A DNA stretch of 49,568 nt, from contig NZ_FMXC01000013.1 in the NCBI RefSeq assembly GCF_900103655.1, forward strand, positions 1-49,568, written 5' to 3'. Below are positions 42,790-49,568 of the stretch, in pieces. The DNA is from Lactobacillus kefiranofaciens (lineage in GTDB: Bacteria; Bacillota; Bacilli; Lactobacillales; Lactobacillaceae). Made by a program: the position numbers and the translations under genes. Every line of letters begins with the position of its first letter. Position 1 is the stretch's first letter. The notes beneath the pieces are model-generated. The model had not been told where the DNA came from. It did no database searches and saw only the letters and a list, made by a program, of their open reading frames with translations.

Positions 42790-43746
42790 ATGCAAACTAT
42801 TCCTGTTTTTTACACTATTAGTGACAACTATACCACTTACGCTTATGTCTCCATTCAATCATTGATTGATCACGCAGATCCTAACCAAGATTATACGATC
42901 ACCTTGTTGGTTCAAAAAATTAGTGCTGCACACAAACAGAGCCTAGAAGATTTATCAACCGACAATGTCCACGTGAAGATCTTCCATATTAATGATGAAA
43001 TGGTTAAACCTATTCACAAGACTAAGGAAAATTACCTAAGAGCTCAATTCTTCACCATGTCGATTTTTTATCGTTTATTCATCCCTGAATTATTCCCGCA
43101 ATATGACAAAGCCGTTTACTTAGATGCAGATACAATTATTTGCAACGACATTGCCAATTTGTACAATACCAAGATTGGTGAGAACATGTTTGCCAGCTGT
43201 CCCGATTTATCCATTCGCTACATGCCACTACTACAAAAATATATCAAGGAATGCCAAGGCATCTTGCCTCCTGAAAAATACATCAACAACGGCGTCATCG
43301 TCTTCAACATGAAAGCCTTTAGAGACAAGCATTTCGTCGATAAATTCTACTACTTGATGGATAAATACCACTTCGATAACGTTGACCCTGACCAGGCCTA
43401 CATGAACGAGATTTGCGAAGACAAAATTTATCACTTGCCTAAAGAATGGGATTCAATGCCAAACGAAAGCATCCCTGAATTTACTAATCCTAAAATTGTC
43501 CACTACAATTTATTCTTTAAACCATGGCACTTCGCTGACGTGCAATATGGCCACTATTTCTGGGATGTCGCAAAAAAGACGCCGTATTACGCTGAACTCA
43601 AGCAGCAGCTAGACGACTTCACCGATGAAGATCGCAAGAAGGCTCGCCAAGACCTAGAATGGATGGCTAAAAAAGTTGACCTGATCGTCAACGAGCCACA
43701 CACTTGGGCCAAGGTCAAACAGCACGAATCCGTCAAGATTGACTAA
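42790..43746 (+). CDS. Family 8 glycosyltransferase
   Basis: 318 aa GT8 enzyme: IPVFYTISDNYTTYAYVSIQSL, DXD in YLDADTIICND (about 115-125), and INNGVIVFNMKAFR. Late segment IVHYNLFFKPWHF supplies the His of the metal site. It is a close paralogue of the next gene (same layout from start to the FKPWHF block), indicating local duplication. RBS GGAGGG. 20 bp downstream of the preceding GT8 gene. Confidence 0.92.
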   Translation: MQTIPVFYTISDNYTTYAYVSIQSLIDHADPNQDYTITLLVQKISAAHKQSLEDLSTDNVHVKIFHINDEMVKPIHKTKENYLRAQFFTMSIFYRLFIPELFPQYDKAVYLDADTIICNDIANLYNTKIGENMFASCPDLSIRYMPLLQKYIKECQGILPPEKYINNGVIVFNMKAFRDKHFVDKFYYLMDKYHFDNVDPDQAYMNEICEDKIYHLPKEWDSMPNESIPEFTNPKIVHYNLFFKPWHFADVQYGHYFWDVAKKTPYYAELKQQLDDFTDEDRKKARQDLEWMAKKVDLIVNEPHTWAKVKQHESVKID

Positions 43747-43758
43747 GAAAGGAACATT

Positions 43759-44706
43759 ATGACAGTACCCATTTTTTACAGCATCAGTGACGACTTTACC
43801 AGATATGCGGTCGTTTCACTCCATTCTTTAGTAAAACACGCTAATCCCCAAACAGATTATACGATTTATTTCTTAAATCAAGACCTGTCCAACCAGCACC
43901 AAGCTGATTTATCAGCTTTAGGCAGCAACAACGTTCACGTTAAGTTTTTCCACATTGACGATGAACTGGTTAAACCGATTCAAAACCGGAAGGAAAATTT
44001 CTTGCGGGCAGATTTTTTCACAATGTCAATTTTTTATCGTTTGTTCATTCCGGAGCTCTTCCCGCAATATGATAAGACCGTCTATATCGACAGCGACACT
44101 ATCGTTAACGACGATATCGCTAAACTCTATGACACCGAGTTAGGTAATCACCTATTCGCAGCCTGCACCGATTCTTCGATCCAATATGTAGCCAAAATGG
44201 TGAAATATATCAAAGACGTTTTAGCGTTGGATCCTAAGAAGTATATCAACTCCGGGATGCTAGTCATGAATGCTAAGGCATTCCGTGAAGAAGGCTTTAT
44301 TGATCACTTCATGGATTTATTAGAGCATTATCACTTTGACTGTATTGCACCTGATCAAGATTATCTTAATGAAATTGGCGAAGGTCGAATCCTGCACCTT
44401 AATCCGCGCTGGGATGCCATACCTAATGAAAACACCGAACCCCTTGCTAACCCCGGATTAATCCATTACAACTTATTCTTCAAGCCTTGGCATTTCCGCA
44501 ATGTTCAGTATGAACAATATTTCTGGGAAAACACCCAAGAAACTAAATTCTATGATGAATTAAAGGCTGAACTTGATCATTATACTGACCAAGAACGAGC
44601 AAACGACCGGGAGAAGCTTAATCATATGCTTTTAAAAGAAGATAAAACAGAAAAAGGCCCTAACAATTGGGCTAATGTTAAACAAAGAGAGCAGGTGGCA
44701 CTATGA
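43759..44706 (+). CDS. Family 8 glycosyltransferase, paralogue of the preceding gene
   Basis: 315 aa, collinear with the previous product: VPIFYSISDDFTRYAVVSLHSL, DXD in YIDSDTIVNDD, YINSGMLVMNAKAFR and IHYNLFFKPWHF. The C-terminal 45 residues diverge, including a Lys/Glu-rich tail. Its stop overlaps the start of the following acyltransferase by 4 bp (ATGA). Adjacent duplicates usually add successive sugars or differ in acceptor; which one is not visible. Confidence 0.92.
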   Translation: MTVPIFYSISDDFTRYAVVSLHSLVKHANPQTDYTIYFLNQDLSNQHQADLSALGSNNVHVKFFHIDDELVKPIQNRKENFLRADFFTMSIFYRLFIPELFPQYDKTVYIDSDTIVNDDIAKLYDTELGNHLFAACTDSSIQYVAKMVKYIKDVLALDPKKYINSGMLVMNAKAFREEGFIDHFMDLLEHYHFDCIAPDQDYLNEIGEGRILHLNPRWDAIPNENTEPLANPGLIHYNLFFKPWHFRNVQYEQYFWENTQETKFYDELKAELDHYTDQERANDREKLNHMLLKEDKTEKGPNNWANVKQREQVAL

Positions 44707-45587
44707 TTTTTGGCGATAATCGCGAGGCCGTTATTAAAAATATTCAAAAAGCTGCTAATGACCGGGACTTCACTGCCAAGGTTGAGATTAGCGATCCACA
44801 AATGTCACTAGCTGAGCGTTTACAACTTGTGAATGATTATTGGCAAAGACGCAAGTCCTTTTCTAGCAAATTCAATAATCACGTGGGCCATGCTTTGTTT
44901 GATGCTTTAGCAAAAACTCTAGTCGGTTCTACTGAATTCCGCGGATTAGAGAACTTAAATAATCTACCAATTGGTGGTGCAATTTTAACGACTAATCACT
45001 ATAATCAAATCGATTCTTTACCAATGAAATTATTGGCCGATAAAATGCATCATCCCCTTTCAATCGTTATTGAAGACACCAACTTAAAATTGCCTGGCTT
45101 TTTCCGCTATCTGATGAATTATGTGGGAACTATTCCTTTGGTTCAAAGTCCCAGCTACATCGCTAATGAATTTCCCAAGCACTTAAGTCACGCGCTCGTT
45201 CAAAACAATTGGGTCTTGATCTACCCAGAGCAAGAAATGTGGTGGAACTACCGCAAGCCGCGAAAATTGCAACGCGGTGCCTACTATTTTGCCGCTAAAC
45301 AAAATGTGCCAGTTATTTCAACCTTCGTAGAGATCAAAGATTTGCCTAAGACTGAAAAGAAGGATGCCAATTTTTACGAAACTAGTTATGTCGTACATGT
45401 TTTGCCTCCAATTTTCCCCGATGTCTCTTTAAGCGCAAATGAGAATGCCCATCAAATGATGCAACAAGATTATCAGCAAAAGGTTGCTGCTTACGAAAAA
45501 ATCTACGGTAAGAAACTTAATTATGATTTCTTAGACTGGGACATTGCGGGCTGGCGCGGTCATTTAACATCTGATAAAGCAGAATAA
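44703..45587 (+). CDS. PlsC-like acyltransferase
   Basis: 294 aa acyltransferase: canonical HX4D in LTTNHYNQIDSLPMK (about 98-112), then IYPEQEMWW (about 178) and QRGAYYFAAKQNVPVI (about 197). It contrasts with the first acyltransferase of the cluster, which has an altered HX5D spacing. Translation is coupled to the GT8 gene upstream, so acylation probably acts on the glycan or glycolipid made there. Ends before a terminator at 45679-45722. Confidence 0.85.
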   Translation: MIFGDNREAVIKNIQKAANDRDFTAKVEISDPQMSLAERLQLVNDYWQRRKSFSSKFNNHVGHALFDALAKTLVGSTEFRGLENLNNLPIGGAILTTNHYNQIDSLPMKLLADKMHHPLSIVIEDTNLKLPGFFRYLMNYVGTIPLVQSPSYIANEFPKHLSHALVQNNWVLIYPEQEMWWNYRKPRKLQRGAYYFAAKQNVPVISTFVEIKDLPKTEKKDANFYETSYVVHVLPPIFPDVSLSANENAHQMMQQDYQQKVAAYEKIYGKKLNYDFLDWDIAGWRGHLTSDKAE

Positions 45588-45678
45588 TTTATCTAACAGT
45601 GACACTATGTTACTATTAAAACATCAAATTAACCTAAACTAGGTTAATAACTGAAATTTTGATCCAAAATGAATCCTC

Positions 45679-45722
45679 AAAAAGTGCAGATACAAAGTGC
45701 AGATACGATGTCTGCACTTTTT
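45679..45722 (+). terminator. Terminator with a duplicated left arm
   Basis: The 13-base unit AAAGTGCAGATAC occurs twice in tandem, and either copy can pair with GTCTGCACTTTT that follows. A T-run ends it. It closes the GT8/acyltransferase operon. Confidence 0.7.
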
Positions 45723-45812
45723 TGTTTACTAAGACGGGAATATTGTTCTTATTCATCTAAGAGAATATAATGATAGTTAGATAGGTATACCAGTATAGGT
45801 GAGGTGTGAAAA

Positions 45813-46451
45813 ATGAACCTGAATCAGTTTTATTACTTCAATGAATTGGTTAAACAGCATCAATTCTCTCGGGCTGCCCAGCTCCTCCAGATCTCCCAGC
45901 CCAGCTTGTCTAATTCAATAAAAAAACTAGAAAAAGAGCTTAATTGCGATTTAATTGTGCGTCAAAATGGTCGAACCGAGCTGACTAACTATGGTCAAAT
46001 TTTTTATGAAGCTAGTACTTCGATTGTCGCAACTTTTGAAAAAGCTAAACATGATATCAAACAGGCACAACGCGGTGAAAACAATACGATTGAATTAGGT
46101 TGTATCCCTACCGCAAGTGAATTTTTCTTGCCTCACTTTATTAATGCCTTCAAAGAGCAATGTTCTAAGTCAATTCATTATCTTTACCACGATGCTCTTC
46201 CTGAGTGTATTTGCCAGGAATTGCAAAACGAAAATTACGATATTGGTATCTGTACCAAGGTCGATAATTATCCTGACTTGACTTTCATCCCGTTATACAT
46301 TGAAGACACAATTTTTACTGCTAACCAAGATAGCAATCTAGCTGCAAAATTAGTTTTACCGAAAAATACACGTATAATTTACCTAGTTTATAATTCCACG
46401 GCTAAATTATCGCCATCTACGCAAAAATTAATCAACTTCGTTACTAAATGA
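45813..46451 (+). CDS. LysR-family regulator with an apparent internal deletion
   Basis: 212 aa instead of about 290-300. The N-terminal winged helix is intact (MNLNQFYYFNELVKQHQFSRAAQLLQISQPSLSNSIKKLEKEL) and the effector domain starts normally (TIELGCIPTASEFFLPHFI). After EDTIFTANQDSNLAAK (about 178) the sequence jumps to LVLPKNTRIIYLVYNSTAKLSPSTQKLINFV, which resembles the end of a LysR effector domain. About 80 residues are missing without a stop. It may still bind DNA. RBS GGTGAGG. Confidence 0.8.
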   Translation: MNLNQFYYFNELVKQHQFSRAAQLLQISQPSLSNSIKKLEKELNCDLIVRQNGRTELTNYGQIFYEASTSIVATFEKAKHDIKQAQRGENNTIELGCIPTASEFFLPHFINAFKEQCSKSIHYLYHDALPECICQELQNENYDIGICTKVDNYPDLTFIPLYIEDTIFTANQDSNLAAKLVLPKNTRIIYLVYNSTAKLSPSTQKLINFVTK

Positions 46452-46453
46452 AA

Positions 46454-46480
46454 AAGCCTGACCTTTGTCAGACTTTTTTT
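46454..46480. terminator. Bidirectional terminator between the LysR gene and the flavoprotein gene
   Basis: AAGCCTGAC (46454-46462) pairs with GTCAGACTT (46467-46475), with T-runs on the plus side and an A-run on the other. Confidence 0.88.
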
Positions 46481-46488
46481 GATTTACA

Positions 46489-48339
46489 TTATTTATTTTC
46501 TGCAAAAGCAGTATTAGCAGCAATCCGACCAAAGGTAAAGATGTCAGCCAGTGAATTTCCACCTAGACGATTACCGGCATGAATGCCACCAGCTACCTCA
46601 CCAGCCGCATACAATCCCTTAATTACGCTGCCCTTTTGATCAATTACGCGAGCATCAGTATCAATCTTTAACCCACCCATAGTATGATGAATAGCCGGCT
46701 TACGCGGTGTAGCGTAGAATGAAGCTACTTTACACTTCAAATTGAAAGCACTTTTGCCAAATTCCGGATCTACCCCTTGATCGACATAAGAATTATACTT
46801 CTTAATCGTATCTTCAAGCACTTCTGGCTGCATTCCAATCTGCTTGGCCAAGTCAGCTAAAGTATTAGCTCTAAAGAGCGTTCCTGCCTTTACCTGAGCA
46901 TCGATAGACTCTTGGGTAGTGTTATAGGCAGTGGCCTTAATCTTGTCATCAGCAATCAAATAGAAGAGTCCGCCATTGGCAATTGCGGCTTTAGCCAAAG
47001 TATCACGTTCCGCAAACTCATTTACAAAACGCTTGCCTTGCTGGTTAACCATAATGTAGTTCTCAGGTGGTGTTTGCAAGCCAGTAAACAATTCTCCCGT
47101 CTTTGGATCAGATACCGGCATTAATTGGATAAAGCCCATACCGACCAGAGCTGCACCAGCTTCTTGACCTAACTTAATTCCATCGCCTGTAATAGCAGGT
47201 GAATTAGTGGTTGGCATATCATTATCAATGTGTTTCCAATAAGTATTATACTTTTGGACCATCTTCATATTAGCGCCAAAGCCGCCGGAAGTCAGAATAA
47301 CAGCCTTAGCATGAACTGTAATCTTGGAGCCATCGTTTTTTTCTGCTACGACACCGACTACGCGGCCGTCCTCCAGTAATAAATGTTTAGCACGCGTCTC
47401 TGTTAATACAGTTGCACCATGTTCCTTGACCCAGTCACCTAACACATGGCTATAAGCATAACCCATTGGCTCAACCGGCTTATGACCTCTACGCCATAAT
47501 GCACCAACTGGCATAGTTACTTGGCTATCATCGAACTTGACACCCAATTCCTTTAACCACTTTACTGAATTAAGTGCATTATCAACTAATTCTTTAACCA
47601 AAGCATAATTCCCATGAATTTCGTTGCCATTTAAATCTGTTCGCTTGCCTCCAAGATAAGTTTGAATTTCATGGAGCAATTTTGAATCGAATAGATAATT
47701 AGCGCCAGAATCAACGTATTCTTTAATTTGCTTTTGCAAAGCTTCAAAGTCAGACTGATATTCAGGATCGATTTGTTTAATTGGAGTAGCAGCTAGTTTT
47801 TCTAAGTCTTCTTTTTCACCAGCTAAGGCCTTAAATTGCTTTTGCCATTCAGGTTCAGCCGCGTTCATTGGACCGCCCGCACGAGTAGTGTTCCCACCAA
47901 TTTGTGGGAACTTCTCTAAAACAACTACCTTTCTGCCATGTTGCAGACTGCGAGCAGCAGCTGCTAACCCAGCACCACCTGCACCAATAACCACAACGTC
48001 TGTCTCATATTCTTTATCCTGCACAGCAGATTCTTTAACAGGTTTAGCACGTTCGCGCCACTCTTGCGCATCTCCACCCGCTTCATCAATTGCAGCTGCA
48101 ACGCCATCAACTACGCCGTGACTAGAAATCGTCGCGCCACTCACCGCATCCACGTTTAATGTTTGATTAGCCACAATTAGCTTTGGCAGACGATTAAAGA
48201 CTTCATCTGCAACGCCTTTAGTTTCACCGCTCGCATCAACTTGGATATCCTTAATTTTATCTTCCGTTAGTGTAACTTTCATTGGCATGTAACTCGAGCC
48301 ATGTCCCTGTGCTTTTATACTATATGTACCTGGTTTCAT
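46489..48339 (-). CDS. Fumarate/urocanate reductase-type flavoprotein with FMN-binding domain
   Basis: 616 aa. Residues 1-80 are an FMN_bind domain with [14 protein letters not shown], where the Thr of SGAT is the known covalent FMN site. The FAD domain begins about 113 with [29 protein letters not shown] and continues with GPMNAAEP, active-site region [13 protein letters not shown] and [22 protein letters not shown]. This soluble reductase reduces enoate-type acceptors (fumarate, urocanate or similar). No signal peptide. It is divergent from an intact LysR gene. Confidence 0.92.
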   Translation of the reverse strand: MKPGTYSIKAQGHGSSYMPMKVTLTEDKIKDIQVDASGETKGVADEVFNRLPKLIVANQTLNVDAVSGATISSHGVVDGVAAAIDEAGGDAQEWRERAKPVKESAVQDKEYETDVVVIGAGGAGLAAAARSLQHGRKVVVLEKFPQIGGNTTRAGGPMNAAEPEWQKQFKALAGEKEDLEKLAATPIKQIDPEYQSDFEALQKQIKEYVDSGANYLFDSKLLHEIQTYLGGKRTDLNGNEIHGNYALVKELVDNALNSVKWLKELGVKFDDSQVTMPVGALWRRGHKPVEPMGYAYSHVLGDWVKEHGATVLTETRAKHLLLEDGRVVGVVAEKNDGSKITVHAKAVILTSGGFGANMKMVQKYNTYWKHIDNDMPTTNSPAITGDGIKLGQEAGAALVGMGFIQLMPVSDPKTGELFTGLQTPPENYIMVNQQGKRFVNEFAERDTLAKAAIANGGLFYLIADDKIKATAYNTTQESIDAQVKAGTLFRANTLADLAKQIGMQPEVLEDTIKKYNSYVDQGVDPEFGKSAFNLKCKVASFYATPRKPAIHHTMGGLKIDTDARVIDQKGSVIKGLYAAGEVAGGIHAGNRLGGNSLADIFTFGRIAANTAFAENK

Positions 48340-48457
48340 TATCTAGATCTTCCTTTCTTGTAAGGGCTTTCTCTTTAATTTTAATGAAGATCCAATCCTA
48401 GGTAAAATAGTTTTCTAGCTAATGCGTTATAATAATTTTATTATTGGAGGTATATTT

Positions 48458-49381
48458 ATGAATGATCCTGAAGCATTATTACACTATCTTGATATCCTGC
48501 TTAAAGAAAGCAACTTTACCAAGGCCGCACGTGAATTATATATTTCCCAGCCGTATTTAACGCAATTAATTAAACGAATTGAAAAGAAATTAGGAACCAA
48601 AATCCTAAACCGAGACCATGTGCCCTTTTCACTCACTGACGCAGGAATGATCTATTACAAATATCTGGGAAATATTTCCTATAATGATCAGCAATTGAGT
48701 CGAAAGCTAGCACCTTTTACGCAACCAAACAAAAAAATTATTAAATTGGGTATCTGGACCAGTTTAGGTACTTATCTATTGCCACGATTATTGCCAGATT
48801 TTTTGCAAGAGCATCCTAATGTAGAAATCCAGCTATTTGAGAATTCTCCGCGTAATAATGAAACCAACTTGCTCAATGGCGATATCGATTGTTATATTGG
48901 TCAAACGCCAGAAACAACTTCACGTGATTTAAATTACACAGTTAAACAAGGTGAACAGTATTATGTAGTAATTCCACAGACATCACAATACTTCCAGTCT
49001 GGTAAGTTTATTTTGGCACCTAATGACTTAGACCTAAAAGAAATTCTGCAAGCTCCGATGGTGCTTAGCGCTTCAGAGTCGGCTATTCGACACCAGGTAA
49101 ATGGTTTATTCCAAAAATTCCATATTAAACCGCAAATTGTTTTAGAAAGTAAAAGTATTATTACAGCAACTGCGCTAGCTTTACGTGGCGTGGGCTTAAC
49201 TATTTCTTCTGCCAGCATTCTTACCCGGATGCGTCAAACACCAATTAATCTATTACCTATTGATGAGAATCTAATCTATATTAATTTCTTCATTGCTACA
49301 CGGCAAAAGGATCCTGTTTCTGCAGCTGTCCAAGAATTAATTAAGAGTTTCAAGAATCTTGATCTAAATACAAACGTCTAA
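48458..49381 (+). CDS. LysR-family regulator, divergent from the flavoprotein
   Basis: 307 aa from ATG 48458 after ATTGGAGG; the earlier in-frame start at 48422 lacks an RBS and is rejected. Winged helix: ALLHYLDILLKESNFTKAARELYISQPYLTQLIKRIEKKLGTKI. Effector domain from about 90 (IIKLGIWTSLGTYLLPRLLPDFLQEHPNVEIQLFE), full length. It most likely controls the flavoprotein gene by binding the 118 bp between them. It is the nearest intact relative of the deleted LysR gene at 45813. Confidence 0.93.
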   Translation: MNDPEALLHYLDILLKESNFTKAARELYISQPYLTQLIKRIEKKLGTKILNRDHVPFSLTDAGMIYYKYLGNISYNDQQLSRKLAPFTQPNKKIIKLGIWTSLGTYLLPRLLPDFLQEHPNVEIQLFENSPRNNETNLLNGDIDCYIGQTPETTSRDLNYTVKQGEQYYVVIPQTSQYFQSGKFILAPNDLDLKEILQAPMVLSASESAIRHQVNGLFQKFHIKPQIVLESKSIITATALALRGVGLTISSASILTRMRQTPINLLPIDENLIYINFFIATRQKDPVSAAVQELIKSFKNLDLNTNV

Positions 49382-49382
49382 A

Positions 49383-49416
49383 AAAGCGCTTCGACTACCG
49401 AAGTGCTTTATGCTTT
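49383..49416 (+). terminator. Terminator of the LysR gene
   Basis: AAGCGCTTCG pairs with CGAAGTGCTT around ACTAC, followed by TATGCTTTTTATC. Confidence 0.8.
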
Positions 49417-49437
49417 TTATCAATTTTTCTACACAAA

Positions 49438-49463
49438 AAAGGAAGCCCCCCTCAGGCTCCCTT
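49438..49463 (-). terminator. Terminator of the tRNA-Asn transcript
   Basis: On the minus strand AAGGGAGCC...GGCTTCCTT is followed by TTTTTTGTG, directly after the tRNA. Confidence 0.85.
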
Positions 49464-49473
49464 CTTCTCCTTG

Positions 49474-49546
49474 CTCCGGCTGTCAGACTCGAACTGACGA
49501 CATCTTGATTAACAGTCAAGCGCTCTACCAACTGAGCTAAGCCGGA
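49474..49546 (-). tRNA. tRNA-Asn (GUU)
   Basis: 73-nt cloverleaf on the minus strand: acceptor TCCGGCT/AGCCGGA, D-arm AGCTCAGTTGGTAGAGC, anticodon stem-loop CTTGACTGTTAATCAAG with anticodon GTT, T-arm CAGTTCGAGTCTG, discriminator G; CCA is not encoded. Upstream (to the right) lies only 22 bp before the window edge, so other tRNAs may precede it in one transcript. Confidence 0.96.
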
Positions 49547-49568
49547 ATATTAAAAAAAGAGCACGGCA

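Noticed and set aside
1..49568. CRISPR array or prophage
   Set aside because: No regularly spaced repeats, cas genes, integrase or phage structural genes are seen.
49547..49568. Possible further tRNA or rRNA at the right edge
   Set aside because: Only 22 bp remain; they are too short to identify any gene.

Overview
The window looks like a chromosomal segment of a low-GC Firmicute of the Lactobacillus acidophilus/crispatus/helveticus/amylovorus group. The clues are the complete walR-walK-yycH-yycI-walJ-htrA-rlmH block, a remnant of an S-layer-type (SLAP) surface protein, an IS982-family element, a TnpB element, a lysine riboswitch, an Fst-type toxin and AT-rich codon use. The Wal block and a nearby DnaA-box cluster fit a position fairly close to the chromosomal origin, but dnaA itself is not here. 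The species cannot be fixed from the sequence alone.

Layout. 1-3.8 kb is a mobile or decaying zone: the 3' part of an IS200-type TnpA gene, an SDR/membrane-protein pair, a multiply frameshifted CPBP protease gene, a complete IS982-family element with an 8-bp target duplication, and a lone relic of a similar IS end. 3.8-12.7 kb holds housekeeping and envelope genes: a GT2/hydrolase pair, a secreted DUF1002 protein, two-domain RNase HI, a DUF915 lipase-like protein, cardiolipin synthase, a Sir2 protein, an Ogt homologue without the catalytic Cys, TerC and a DUF488 protein. 12.8-16.2 kb has a frameshifted 3-methyladenine glycosylase gene followed by a lysine riboswitch controlling a fused binding-protein/permease and its ATPase. 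16.3-27.4 kb carries an HNH/HD pair, a 46-aa basic protein, a membrane-anchored GDPD, an ion transporter, LemA-HtpX, an AraC regulator divergent from an ECF-type ATPase/EcfT pair, and a proline iminopeptidase.

27.4-32 kb is a second accessory island: an AbiEi/AbiEii toxin-antitoxin pair with a palindrome over its start codon, a SLAP-protein fragment, a TnpB element, and a 3'-truncated Rgg-type regulator divergent from a previously unlisted 35-codon hydrophobic peptide ORF (a possible SHP-like pheromone). 32-39.9 kb is the Wal regulon core read leftward, with a terminator-like hairpin between walR and walK and a one-base frameshift in htrA. rlmH and htrA are separated by 460 bp of non-coding DNA with several DnaA-box-like sequences.

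39.9-49.6 kb contains two identical tRNA-Lys genes flanking a small ORF, an Fst-family type I toxin gene (32 aa) with a convergent antitoxin-RNA candidate, a glycolipid-like cluster (PlsC-type acyltransferase, three GT8 glycosyltransferases, second acyltransferase), a LysR gene with an apparent internal deletion, a fumarate/urocanate-reductase-type flavoprotein divergent from an intact LysR regulator, and tRNA-Asn. Several breaks are single-base indels, some of them in homopolymers (CPBP, htrA, mpg), so assembly error must be excluded before calling these genes dead.
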